This document shows, piece after piece, positions 5,455-12,642 of a stretch of DNA of 28,940 bases. Position 1 is the first letter of the stretch, and the number at the start of each line of letters is the position of its first letter. Position numbers and translations under genes: made by a program. The notes beneath the pieces are model-generated. The model worked only from the letters and a program-made list of their open reading frames with translations, searched no databases and had not been told where the DNA came from. This DNA is from an uncultured Christensenella sp. (lineage in GTDB: Bacteria; Bacillota; Clostridia; Christensenellales; Borkfalkiaceae): positions 1-28,940 of the forward strand of contig CAJTUK010000010.1 in NCBI GenBank assembly GCA_910579525.1. The letters run 5' to 3'.

Positions 5455-5541
5455 TGGTGCCGGTGGTGGGGGTCGAACCCACACGGTATCGCTACCACGG
5501 GATTTTGAGTCCCGCGCGTCTGCCAATTCCACCACACCGGC
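5455..5541 (-). tRNA. tRNA-Leu (anticodon CAA)
   Basis: An 87-base tRNA on the minus strand with an encoded CCA end. The acceptor stem is GCCGGTG (5541-5535) with CACCGGC (5465-5459), discriminator A. The anticodon stem CGGGA/TCCCG encloses loop CTCAAAA, giving CAA, which reads UUG. There is a long variable arm as expected for leucine, and the T-arm is GGGTTCGACCCC. It lies about 170 bases from the right edge of the phage-like element, so it may mark the integration neighbourhood, but no att duplication can be shown because the left end is outside the window. Confidence 0.97.
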
Positions 5542-5554
5542 AAATAACGTAAAT

Positions 5555-5583
5555 ATTATATAATAGTGCGGCATAAAAATCAA
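5555..5583 (-). promoter_or_regulatory. Promoter of tRNA-Leu(CAA)
   Basis: Minus strand: TTGATT (5583-5578), 17-base spacer, TATAAT (5560-5555). It sits back to back with the polA promoter. Confidence 0.75.
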
Positions 5584-5603
5584 GCGTTTTTAACTTTAAT
5601 GTA

Positions 5604-5632
5604 TTGATTTTATTTATAAAAAGTGGTAAAAT
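5604..5632 (+). promoter_or_regulatory. Promoter of polA-coaE, probably giving a leaderless mRNA
   Basis: TTGATT (5604-5609), 17-base spacer, TAAAAT (5627-5632). Only 7 bases separate the -10 box from the ATG at 5640, so transcription should begin at or one base before the start codon. Confidence 0.7.
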
Positions 5633-5639
5633 AAGCACT

Positions 5640-8198
5640 ATGAAAAAGTCGGTTTTGATTGACGGCAACAGCCTTTTAAACAGAGCGTTTTATGCAACTC
5701 CGGTGTTTACGGATTCGGAGGGCAGGCCAACGAATGCCATATTCGGATTTATTAAACTCGTATTTAAAATCATGTCGGACATAAAGCCCGACTTTATGGT
5801 CGTAGCGTTTGATATGAAAGCTCCTACGTTCAGACATAAGGCGTACGAAGCGTATAAGGCCACGCGTAAACCGATGCCTACAGAACTTGCTATGCAACTT
5901 GAACCTTTAAAAAAACTATTAGGCGCAATGAGAATTGCCGTTTGTGAGAAAGAGGGAATAGAAGCTGACGATATTTTGGGTACATTATCAAAGAAATTCG
6001 ATTCACATAATTATATATATACTGGTGACAGAGACAGTTATCAGCTTGTAGACGATAAGACTGAAGTTTATTTTACAAAGCGCGGCGTTGCAGATCTTTT
6101 GAAATTAAATAAAATCAACTTTACTGCAGAAACGGGTTTATCTGAACCGTCGCAGGTTATAGATTTAAAAGCGTTGATGGGAGATTCGTCCGATAATATA
6201 CCGGGCGTTGCCGGCATAGGGGAGAAGACTGCGCGCGGACTTTTGGAAAAATATGGAACGCTTGACGGGGTTTATTCGCATATCAGCGAGATAAAAGGGG
6301 CCGTGCAAGCTAAACTGTTGCAAAATAAGGAAACCGCATATTTATCTTATAGTCTCGCGAAAATAGACAGAGATTGTGAGATTGATTTAAAATTAGAGGA
6401 TTGCACAGTATCGGGTAAATACGGGATTGAAGTTAAAAAACTTTTTCGCGCATTTGAATTTAAAAGTTTGCTCGGTTTGAATATATTTGACGACGAGGCT
6501 ACAGGTGGTGAAAATACCGTTGTTTATCCTGAATTAATAAATTGTAATACAACTGAAGATTTTTTTAAGATTTTTAGCGGCGTCAAAGAGTTTTCTGCAG
6601 TTATTACAGAGGCAAAGACGGAAGTTTATGCCGGCGGAAAGCAGTATAATTTTGCAGTTTCCGAAGATTTATTTGTAGAAAGCGGTGTAACGTTCGAGGC
6701 TTTATCAGAGCTTAACAAAAAGTTGTTTGACAATCCGGACCGCACTGCAATAGTTTTTGATGCAAAAGGAATAATGCACGAATTAGCTAAATCGGATATA
6801 AAATTCTTGAGTAATTTTGAAGATTTGCAACTGTTAAATTATTTGTGCGATCATGAAACCTCGTCTTTTAGCTTTAAAGAGTTATGCTCGTTTTACGGGT
6901 ATGATTATAAGTTTTCGGCTTTTGCGCTTGACAGACTTTATAGAGTGTTGGTTGAACGTGCTAAACAAGAAAACTTGTTGAAACTTTACCGTGAAATAGA
7001 GAAACCGCTCGTTAAAGTTCTGTATAGAATGGAGTGTGAGGGAGTAAAGATAAGTTTGGATATTATGAACGAACTCTCCACACAGTTCGGAATTAAAATC
7101 GAAGAATATAAAAATAAAATTTACGAGTTGTGCGGGAAGCATTTTAATATAAATTCGCCTATGCAACTGGGTGACGTTCTTTATAATAATCTGGGTATAA
7201 CGGAAGTAAAAAAGAAGAAGTCAGACAAGTACGTTACCGGTGCTGACGTGTTGGAAAAAATAGCCGAAAAATACCCCGTAGTAAACGATGTGCTCAAGTA
7301 TAGGTTTTATCAAAAACTTACGTCGACATATATAGACGGTTTCAGACCTCTGATAGATAAAAAAAGCGGAATAATTCATACGACTTTCCATCAAACAGCT
7401 ACTTCAACAGGGCGTTTGTCAAGTTCGAATCCAAATCTCCAAAATATACCTGTACGCGACGATGAAGGGAAAGAGTTGCGTAAACTTTTTGTTGCGCGAG
7501 AAGGCAACATGTTGATTGATGCCGATTATTCACAGATTGAATTGCGCCTTTTAGCTCATTTTTCAGAATGCAAGGAACTTATAGAGGCTTATAGAAACGC
7601 GACCGATATTCACGCCGTTACAGCTTCACAAGTGTTCGGGGTTCCGATTGACGAAGTAACGCAAAAGATGCGTCGCGCCGCAAAAGCCGTAAATTTTGGG
7701 ATTATTTACGGTATAAGTGAATTCGGGCTTGCAAAAAATCTTAATATTACAAACGCAACAGCTCGGGAATATATCGATAAATATTTTGAGAATTACAGTG
7801 CGGTAAAGAGCTATATGCAAAAAAATGTAGATTTTGCAAGAGAGCACGGTTATGTTTGTACATTGACGGGCAGAAAGAGAGTTATTCATGAAATTAATTC
7901 GTCAAACTATAATTTACGTCAGTTTGGCGAACGCGCGGCAATGAATATGCCTTTACAAGGTTCAAGCGCCGATATTATTAAAATTGCAATGGTAAACGTT
8001 GACAGCGTTCTAAAAGCCGAAGGGTTAAAAACTAGAATTATTTTACAGGTGCACGACGAGTTAATACTTGAAGCTCCTGAAGCCGAAGTAAAACGAGCCA
8101 GTGAAATTTTGAAAGAAAAAATGGAAACAGCCGTTGAGCTTAAAGTTCCTTTAACGGTTGATGTTCATACGGGTAAAAATTGGTATGATGCAAAGTAA
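5640..8198 (+). CDS. polA: DNA polymerase I
   Basis: Fills gaps and removes RNA primers during replication and repair. The 852 residues hold a 5'-nuclease domain (about 1-290: catalytic VLIDGNS, EADDILG, YTGDRDSYQLV and LMGDSSDNIPG with its helix-3-turn-helix), a central 3'-5' exonuclease-like domain and the polymerase domain. Polymerase motif A has D627 in DADYSQIELRLL, motif B is RRAAKAVNFGIIYG (678-691), and motif C is VHDE (804-807). The acidic residues of an active proofreading site are not seen in the middle domain, as in Bacillus-type Pol I, so proofreading is probably absent. The ATG at 5640 is preferred over an upstream TTG at 5604, which is the -35 box. coaE overlaps the end by 14 bases. 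Confidence 0.96.
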   Translation: MKKSVLIDGNSLLNRAFYATPVFTDSEGRPTNAIFGFIKLVFKIMSDIKPDFMVVAFDMKAPTFRHKAYEAYKATRKPMPTELAMQLEPLKKLLGAMRIAVCEKEGIEADDILGTLSKKFDSHNYIYTGDRDSYQLVDDKTEVYFTKRGVADLLKLNKINFTAETGLSEPSQVIDLKALMGDSSDNIPGVAGIGEKTARGLLEKYGTLDGVYSHISEIKGAVQAKLLQNKETAYLSYSLAKIDRDCEIDLKLEDCTVSGKYGIEVKKLFRAFEFKSLLGLNIFDDEATGGENTVVYPELINCNTTEDFFKIFSGVKEFSAVITEAKTEVYAGGKQYNFAVSEDLFVESGVTFEALSELNKKLFDNPDRTAIVFDAKGIMHELAKSDIKFLSNFEDLQLLNYLCDHETSSFSFKELCSFYGYDYKFSAFALDRLYRVLVERAKQENLLKLYREIEKPLVKVLYRMECEGVKISLDIMNELSTQFGIKIEEYKNKIYELCGKHFNINSPMQLGDVLYNNLGITEVKKKKSDKYVTGADVLEKIAEKYPVVNDVLKYRFYQKLTSTYIDGFRPLIDKKSGIIHTTFHQTATSTGRLSSSNPNLQNIPVRDDEGKELRKLFVAREGNMLIDADYSQIELRLLAHFSECKELIEAYRNATDIHAVTASQVFGVPIDEVTQKMRRAAKAVNFGIIYGISEFGLAKNLNITNATAREYIDKYFENYSAVKSYMQKNVDFAREHGYVCTLTGRKRVIHEINSSNYNLRQFGERAAMNMPLQGSSADIIKIAMVNVDSVLKAEGLKTRIILQVHDELILEAPEAEVKRASEILKEKMETAVELKVPLTVDVHTGKNWYDAK

Positions 8199-8778
8199 TA
8201 TAAAGGTTGCCGTTACGGGGGGAATAGGTAGTGGGAAAACGACGGTTTGCAACCTCATTAGAGGCTTAAATTATCCGGTATTTTCCTGTGACGAAATTTA
8301 TTCTTGCTTGCTAAACGACAAGAACTTTTTGAGTGAACTTACATCAGTATTTGGCGATATACTCACTTTGGACGGATTGCTTGACAGAAGCAAACTAGCC
8401 AATATAGTGTTTAGTGATAAGCTTCTTTTAAAAAAATTGAACGCTATTGCACACCCTGCCGTAATGGGGGAAGCGTTAAAAAGAATGGAACGTTATAGTA
8501 TTGCTTTTTGTGAAGTTCCGCTACTTTTTGAAGGTGGTTATGAAAAACTCTTTGACGAGGTGATTGTTGTTTTGCGCGAAAAAGAGAAAAGGATAAATTC
8601 AGTTTTAAAGCGCAGTAATTTAACGCGCAATGCTATAGAAAATAGAATTAACAGTCAAGTTGATTACGCAAATATGGATTTAACAAAGTACTATGTCTTG
8701 CATAATTGTGGTAATTTGTGGAATTTAGAGCAAAACTCGCTTAAAATCGTGCAAAGTATTGCGAAAAAGTATTTTTAA
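8185..8778 (+). CDS. coaE: Dephospho-CoA kinase
   Basis: Catalyses the last step of coenzyme A synthesis, ATP-dependent phosphorylation of the 3'-hydroxyl of dephospho-CoA. About 197 residues, the usual length. The P-loop is GGIGSGKT (12-19); the early CDEIY supplies the conserved acidic residue, and HPAV and PLLFEGGYEKLFDEVIVV are family signatures of the CoA-binding and lid regions. Two adjacent ATG codons (8185 and 8188) overlap the polA stop region, so it is co-translated with polA, a pairing common in Firmicutes. Which ATG is used is unclear. Confidence 0.93.
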   Translation: MMQSNIKVAVTGGIGSGKTTVCNLIRGLNYPVFSCDEIYSCLLNDKNFLSELTSVFGDILTLDGLLDRSKLANIVFSDKLLLKKLNAIAHPAVMGEALKRMERYSIAFCEVPLLFEGGYEKLFDEVIVVLREKEKRINSVLKRSNLTRNAIENRINSQVDYANMDLTKYYVLHNCGNLWNLEQNSLKIVQSIAKKYF

Positions 8779-8806
8779 AAATTTTTGATTTGTATGTTGT
8801 TTTGGC

Positions 8807-8835
8807 TTGACAATGAAACTGTAATATTATAAAAT
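8807..8835 (+). promoter_or_regulatory. Promoter of tRNA-Leu(AAG)
   Basis: TTGACA (8807-8812), 17-base spacer, TAAAAT (8830-8835), with the mature tRNA starting 16 bases later. Confidence 0.8.
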
Positions 8836-8850
8836 CATTCTTGTTTTTAA

Positions 8851-8935
8851 GCACTCGTGGCGGAATTGGCAGACGCGCAAGACTAAGGATCTTGTGGTTA
8901 ACCCCATGCAGGTTCAACTCCTGTCGAGTGCACCA
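8851..8935 (+). tRNA. tRNA-Leu (anticodon AAG)
   Basis: An 85-base tRNA with encoded CCA. The acceptor stem is GCACTCG (8851-8857) with CGAGTGC (8925-8931), discriminator A. The anticodon stem CAAGA/TCTTG encloses loop CTAAGGA, giving AAG. There is a long variable arm and a T-arm GGTTCAACTCC. The A at position 34 is expected to be edited to inosine by TadA, letting this tRNA read CUU and CUC. Strong promoter upstream, hairpin terminator downstream. Confidence 0.95.
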
Positions 8936-8940
8936 CTTGT

Positions 8941-8987
8941 GAACAGTACATTTTTTGCAATAAAAAAGTGTACTGTTCATTTTTTTA
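8941..8987 (+). terminator. Terminator of tRNA-Leu(AAG)
   Basis: GAACAGTACA (8941-8950) pairs with TGTACTGTTC (8969-8978). The stem continues through a T6/A6 pairing past one bulged base, and a T-run follows at 8980-8986. Confidence 0.9.
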
Positions 8988-8991
8988 TGTG

Positions 8992-9202
8992 TTAAAACGG
9001 GTTGGATAAATCAGTATTAAAGTATTCGTTTTCACTTGACTCGGCGTTTTGAAAGTGAGCGATTCGTGCGGACGATATTCATTGTAAAATTCAATATTGT
9101 TCTTTACCGCCGCAACGATTTCGTCAAAATATTGAAACTGTCTGTTATGTAAATCGTCACGTTCATATTAGAAAAGAACGACTCTATTGCAGAGTAATAG
9201 TC
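8992..9202 (-). pseudogene. C-terminal remnant of an IS3-family (IS150-like) transposase
   Basis: Minus-strand translation from 9202 gives DYYSAIESFFSNM, the segment around the last catalytic Glu of the integrase domain. The frame then shifts and continues ERDDLHNRQFQYFDEI and FYNEYRPHESLTFKTP, the classic C-terminus of IS3-type DDE transposases, ending at the stop at 8992-8994. Everything before the catalytic Glu is missing and a frameshift separates the two parts, so it is dead. No inverted terminal repeats were identified. Confidence 0.85.
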
Positions 9203-9210
9203 AAGGGTTT

Positions 9211-9298
9211 GCCCCGTAGGGGGCGGCGGTTTGTGTCTGACGGGAGATAAATAGCCGCCCTTTACAATTTGTCAAGGCGGCGTATTCCCTCCACAGAC
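9211..9298. other. Structured element next to the transposase remnant
   Basis: Two adjacent foldable segments: GCCCC-GTAG-GGGGC (9211-9224), and a 64-base imperfect hairpin closed by GTCTG (9235-9239) and CAGAC (9294-9298) with an inner GCCGCCC/GGCGGC stem. No gene is seen in 9203-9333. It could be the remains of a small mobile repeat that travelled with the transposase, or a non-coding RNA. Confidence 0.4.
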
Positions 9299-9333
9299 GG
9301 TAAGCACAAGCGAATAACAAAATAATAAAGTGC

Positions 9334-9936
9334 TTACGAGAAAAACATATTTTTTGCGATTTCTAAAATTGCATTAAGTACAGTATTTATATAATTTTCG
9401 GAGTGGTTCTCAAAAATAGCAGTATGACAAAAATCTCTTATAATATGATATAATATTTTAATTTTTGCGGTTATATTAGGCGCAATTATTCCATTATCGG
9501 ATAATGCTTTTATAATTGCGTTAATCACATTATTTTCCTTTTGATTTAATAACGCGCCCGCGTCTTGGTCTAACATACACATACCCATAATTTCCCGATG
9601 AGCAAATTTATTTTCAGTATTATGGGCTTGTAAACATATTAAAACAAACTTTCTGATACTGCCTTCAAAATCGCACCTAAAATCACATTGATTTAGAGCG
9701 TTAAGTATTGGCTTAAAAGTATTTTCAAAACAAACCTGTAAGGCTTGTAATAAAATATCTTTTTTATCTTTGAAATAGTTATACACTATTCCCGTTGATA
9801 CACCCGCAATTTGCGCTATTTCGGCGGTAGTAGTGTTATAATAGCCCTTTTCACTAAACACTTGTAAACCCGCATTGATAATTTTTTGTTTTTTCTCAAT
9901 AGATGTTCGTTTTATTGGTTGTCTAATCTCTGTCAT
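9334..9936 (-). CDS. TetR-family transcriptional regulator
   Basis: 200 residues. The N-terminal DNA-binding domain (about 13-62) has the family pattern: IINAGLQVFSEKGYYNTTTAEIA, then GVSTGIVYNYFKDKKDIL as turn and recognition helix. The remaining helical part is the ligand-binding and dimer domain and has no recognisable specificity. It is divergent from a membrane protein gene, and the 159-base gap contains two matching operator-like palindromes, so it probably represses the neighbour and perhaps itself. Its -10 box ends 9 bases before the ATG and there is no Shine-Dalgarno, so the mRNA may be nearly leaderless. Confidence 0.92.
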   Translation of the reverse strand: MTEIRQPIKRTSIEKKQKIINAGLQVFSEKGYYNTTTAEIAQIAGVSTGIVYNYFKDKKDILLQALQVCFENTFKPILNALNQCDFRCDFEGSIRKFVLICLQAHNTENKFAHREIMGMCMLDQDAGALLNQKENNVINAIIKALSDNGIIAPNITAKIKILYHIIRDFCHTAIFENHSENYINTVLNAILEIAKNMFFS

Positions 9937-9945
9937 AATGTAAAG

Positions 9946-9974
9946 ATTATAACTGATATAAGGTTAAAAGTCAA
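9946..9974 (-). promoter_or_regulatory. Promoter of the tetR gene
   Basis: Minus strand: TTGACT (9974-9969), 17-base spacer, TATAAT (9951-9946). It has the same boxes and spacing as the divergent promoter at 10011-10039. Confidence 0.85.
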
Positions 9975-9984
9975 TTAAACTATG

Positions 9985-10010
9985 CTAATCTGACAAAAGT
10001 TTCATATTAG
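9985..10010. promoter_or_regulatory. Operator-like palindrome 1
   Basis: CTAATCTGA (9985-9993) and TCATATTAG (10002-10010), an imperfect dyad (8 of 9 pairs) with an 8-base spacer. It lies between the two -35 boxes of the divergent promoters. Confidence 0.7.
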
Positions 10011-10039
10011 TTGACTTATGTCGATTTAAGTGATATAAT
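10011..10039 (+). promoter_or_regulatory. Promoter of the DUF6064-like gene
   Basis: TTGACT (10011-10016), 17-base spacer, TATAAT (10034-10039). The two operator-like dyads flank it immediately on both sides. Confidence 0.85.
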
Positions 10040-10065
10040 CTAATCTGACATATTTTTCAGATTAA
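10040..10065. promoter_or_regulatory. Operator-like palindrome 2
   Basis: CTAATCTGA (10040-10048) and TCAGATTAA (10057-10065), with 8 of 9 pairs and the same 8-base spacer as the dyad at 9985. It begins on the base after the -10 box, covering the start of transcription. Confidence 0.75.
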
Positions 10066-10095
10066 AATATTGAAAAGTTATGTCGGGGAATAAAA

Positions 10096-10719
10096 ATGAA
10101 CGCAGAAGTTTTTTGGCAAGTTATAGAAAACTATAATCAGCAAACGTATATAATTCAAATTGTGCTGTTAATCGCAATTATAACGGCAATTATACTTTCG
10201 TATTGTCGTGTTGCAAATTGGACTGTAAAATTTGCTTTGGGAATAACTAATTTATTTATTGGTATAACACATTTTGCAATTTTCGGAAAAATGCCCATAC
10301 AATTCTTTTTTGCCGCACCTTTATATATAAGCGTTGGACTATTGTTTTGTTATGAGTGTATTAAAAACCCGAAAGACACTTTACATAAACCGAACATCAT
10401 ACAAATGCTTTTACTTACTTTGTATTTGTTTTACCCGCTTGTTTCGTTCTTACTTGGCAATAAGTTTCCGCATATGGTAACTTATATAATGCCTTGTCCG
10501 ATAATTTCTTTGAGTATAGCAGTATATTCTTGCTACGGCAAAAGAAATTTACCTCTACTCATTTTAATGACAATTTGGGGATTAACAGGTGTAAAGGCGT
10601 TTATTGCTAATGCTTACGAAGATATTATTTTGTTGATATGCGGTGTTTACGGTGTCGTTATTGTAGTAAAAGAAATTTACGGCAGAATAAAAGCAAATAA
10701 GGAGCGGAAAAGTCTATGA
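10096..10719 (+). CDS. DUF6064-like multi-pass membrane protein
   Basis: 207 residues with about six hydrophobic segments (roughly 18-38, 44-65, 70-88, 103-122, 130-148 and 154-192). The start FWQVIENYNQQTY, the central NLFIGITHF, and the MVTYIMPCPIISLSIAVY and AYEDIILLICG segments look like the DUF6064 family, whose function is unknown. It is divergent from tetR, with its own promoter flanked by two operator dyads, so expression is probably induced when the TetR protein binds a ligand. Its stop overlaps the start of the small zinc-ribbon gene (ATGA). The family name rests on memory of the sequence pattern. Confidence 0.75.
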   Translation: MNAEVFWQVIENYNQQTYIIQIVLLIAIITAIILSYCRVANWTVKFALGITNLFIGITHFAIFGKMPIQFFFAAPLYISVGLLFCYECIKNPKDTLHKPNIIQMLLLTLYLFYPLVSFLLGNKFPHMVTYIMPCPIISLSIAVYSCYGKRNLPLLILMTIWGLTGVKAFIANAYEDIILLICGVYGVVIVVKEIYGRIKANKERKSL

Positions 10720-10877
10720 CCTCATACGTTGTATGCCCCGACTGCGGGTACAAATTATTCAAGGCTGGTGACGGCTCGAACGTGGAAATATATTGTCCGA
10801 AATGCAAAGTAAAACTACAAATAGAAATCAAGGACGGCAAAATCATTATTCAAAAAGTATTATCAGATAAAACCTAA
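10716..10877 (+). CDS. 53-residue zinc-ribbon protein
   Basis: Starts inside the stop of the membrane protein gene (ATGA overlap). The sequence contains CPDCG (about residues 7-11) and CPKCK (about 27-31), a compact zinc ribbon, followed by a KLQIEIKDGKIIIQK beta-rich tail. Similar tiny proteins (cysteine-rich KTR and phage Com-like types) are common in accessory DNA of Firmicutes. Translational coupling suggests it works with the membrane protein or was acquired with it. Function unknown. Confidence 0.7.
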   Translation: MTSYVVCPDCGYKLFKAGDGSNVEIYCPKCKVKLQIEIKDGKIIIQKVLSDKT

Positions 10878-10903
10878 CAACAGAATAAATCTTTATAGCA
10901 AAT

Positions 10904-10979
10904 AAAGAATTGAGTGTACAAAAGTAAAACGGCAAAAAACTTTCGGGAGCAATAAATGGCACACTCAATTCTTTTTTTA
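10904..10979 (+). terminator. Terminator-like stem with an unusually long loop
   Basis: Perfect 14-base arms AAAGAATTGAGTGT (10904-10917) and ACACTCAATTCTTT (10961-10974) run into a T-run (10972-10978). The 43-base loop is much longer than in an ordinary terminator, so it may be a decayed insertion or the ends of a miniature element that also stops transcription. Confidence 0.55.
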
Positions 10980-10980
10980 T

Positions 10981-11121
10981 TTAACACCTCATAGCAAACG
11001 CCTAAACCTCGTAATAGAAATGACAATGCGGCAAATAGCAAGTCAGGAAGGAGTATCGTATACCCGCTATATCGCGACTTATGAAAACGTTGCGCAAACT
11101 CTTGTTGACTTAATAAATTAA
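10981..11121 (+). pseudogene. Remnant of a sigma-like helix-turn-helix protein
   Basis: An open frame without a proper start reads VIEMTMRQIASQEGVSYTRY and stops at 11119-11121. The TMRQIA.QEGVS pattern is the region-4-like helix-turn-helix tail of small sigma-related proteins found in Firmicute mobile elements. Only this tail is left, so it is most likely a decayed fragment. The rest of 10878-11183 holds two terminator-like hairpins and no other gene. Confidence 0.35.
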
Positions 11122-11128
11122 TCACATT

Positions 11129-11160
11129 AAAAAGAACCACTGTTGCAGGTTCTTTTTTTG
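11129..11160 (+). terminator. Terminator upstream of the spoIIIA operon
   Basis: AAAGAACC (11131-11138) and GGTTCTTT (11148-11155) followed by a T-run. It isolates the sporulation operon from the accessory genes. Confidence 0.85.
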
Positions 11161-11183
11161 TTGAGAGCAAAATAAATTAAAGT

Positions 11184-12086
11184 ATGGGTTTGTCCTTTTT
11201 GCCTGAAGATATCATAAGTTCGCTTGCTTGTCTAAATTATAATTTTTTATCTGAAATCAGATTACGGCGCGGACAACCTGTCATCGTGGGATATAAAGGC
11301 GAGTATAAATATTTAGGTTGTTGCGGACTGTCAGTCGGAGAAAAAGACAGACTCACAGTTTTTGATGTTGCTCAAGTGCTTAACAGCGCAACAAACGGGT
11401 GTATTTACAGCTATACCGAACAAATGAAAAGCGGTTTTATTACGGTTGAACACGGAATAAGGATAGGAATTGCCGGCGAGTACGTTACCGAACACGGAGA
11501 AGTAAATACGATAAAAAACGTAACGTCTCTAAATATAAGAGTCCCGCATGAAGTTGAAGGGTGCTCGAATTATCTCTTTAAAACACTTTATTGCGACCGC
11601 ATACAAAATACTTTGATTTTTTCAAAACCCGGTATGGGTAAAACAACTATGCTTCGCGACGTGGCCAGGAATTTATGTAAGACAAATATTTTAAATGTGT
11701 TAGTTTTTGATGAGCGCGGCGAAATTTCCGGAATAGATGGGTATGGTGACGGATTTAATTTGGGCGTTGCCGACGTTGTGCGATGCTTCTCCAAAAAGGG
11801 GGCCATTGCCGGCGCAATAAGGGCAATGAAGCCTGATGTGATTATTACCGACGAACTTTACGGCAATGACGATGTAAATGCGGTTGAATACGCGGTTGAT
11901 TGCGGAATTACCGTAATTGCTTCGTCTCACATAATAGACGCGCGGATTTTAAAAAATTTGCCGTTTGACTATTTTGTTAAACTTGATTCGCCGGGAGGAG
12001 ACCCGTTGATATATGATAAAAATTTTAATTCTTATAGCGATTGTTGCACTGACAACAGCCGTGGGAGTGTTTATTTCGGCAAATAA
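11184..12086 (+). CDS. spoIIIAA: Stage III sporulation protein AA (channel ATPase)
   Basis: A secretion-type ATPase on the mother-cell side of the channel that links mother cell and forespore. 300 residues. The P-loop is SKPGMGKT (147-154); the usual first Gly of the Walker A is Ser here. It is followed by DERGEISG (about 176-183). The N-terminal EIRLRRGQP pattern is typical of the family. First gene of a complete spoIIIAA-AH operon. In Bacillus the operon is transcribed by sigma-E; no convincing sigma-E promoter was found directly upstream. The last 74 bases overlap spoIIIAB. Confidence 0.94.
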   Translation: MGLSFLPEDIISSLACLNYNFLSEIRLRRGQPVIVGYKGEYKYLGCCGLSVGEKDRLTVFDVAQVLNSATNGCIYSYTEQMKSGFITVEHGIRIGIAGEYVTEHGEVNTIKNVTSLNIRVPHEVEGCSNYLFKTLYCDRIQNTLIFSKPGMGKTTMLRDVARNLCKTNILNVLVFDERGEISGIDGYGDGFNLGVADVVRCFSKKGAIAGAIRAMKPDVIITDELYGNDDVNAVEYAVDCGITVIASSHIIDARILKNLPFDYFVKLDSPGGDPLIYDKNFNSYSDCCTDNSRGSVYFGK

Positions 12087-12438
12087 AAAGAAGAAAATGC
12101 AGGTGTTTTCGGAACTGTATGAATTTAACGAGAAACTTATATTGAATTTGAAATTTAACCGTTTGCCGGTAAAAAAAGTGGCAGAAGGATTTAAATACGT
12201 GCCCGAAATGCTCGATGGCAAAAAGGTGCTCGACGGCAAAGACGGGGAGATAATCTCCGAATACACTGTAAATCTGGGAAAGAGTGACGCCGTTTCGCAA
12301 ATAGATTATTTGAACGGAAGAAAAGCATCGTTGGCAAAATGTAAGGAAGAAAGTTTTACGGAATACAAAAAATACAGTTCGCTTTACGTAAAAATATTTT
12401 TTATGATAGGGGTATTAATGGCGGTTTTGCTGGCTTAA
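12013..12438 (+). CDS. spoIIIAB: Stage III sporulation protein AB
   Basis: 141 residues with a membrane segment at each end (about 3-22 and 124-140) and a helical middle (QVFSELYEFNEKLILNLKF), the plan of SpoIIIAB, which resembles GspF-type secretion platform proteins. Shorter than the Bacillus protein (171 residues). The start lies inside spoIIIAA in another frame and is supported by a GGGAGGAG ribosome binding site at 11994-12001. Confidence 0.88.
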   Translation: MIKILILIAIVALTTAVGVFISANKKKKMQVFSELYEFNEKLILNLKFNRLPVKKVAEGFKYVPEMLDGKKVLDGKDGEIISEYTVNLGKSDAVSQIDYLNGRKASLAKCKEESFTEYKKYSSLYVKIFFMIGVLMAVLLA

Positions 12439-12444
12439 AGATTT

Positions 12445-12642
12445 ATGGATATAAGTATTATTTTTAAAATAGCCGCTATCGGCATAATAATCACTATAAT
12501 ATGTCAGGTACTTAAAAAGTCCGACAGGGACGATATCGCTACACTGGTAAGTCTTGTGGGGCTGATTATCGTATTAACGGTTGTCATTACTATGATTGCA
12601 GATCTGTTTTCGCAGATTCGGCAGTTGTTTGATATGTTCTGA
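12445..12642 (+). CDS. spoIIIAC: Stage III sporulation protein AC
   Basis: 65 residues, two transmembrane helices (about 6-23 and 33-56) separated by a short charged loop (KKSDRDD), as in all SpoIIIAC proteins. A membrane component of the mother cell-forespore channel. The spoIIIAD start overlaps its last base (TGATG). Confidence 0.92.
   Translation: MDISIIFKIAAIGIIITIICQVLKKSDRDDIATLVSLVGLIIVLTVVITMIADLFSQIRQLFDMF

Noticed and set aside
5604..5639. Upstream TTG start adding 12 residues to DNA polymerase I
   Set aside because: The TTG is the -35 box of a well-spaced promoter and the extra residues are not part of the conserved Pol I N-terminus.
11129..11184. Sigma-E promoter upstream of spoIIIAA
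   Set aside because: No pair resembling ATATT with a 14-15 base spacer and CATACAAT was found near the start; claiming one would need too many mismatches.
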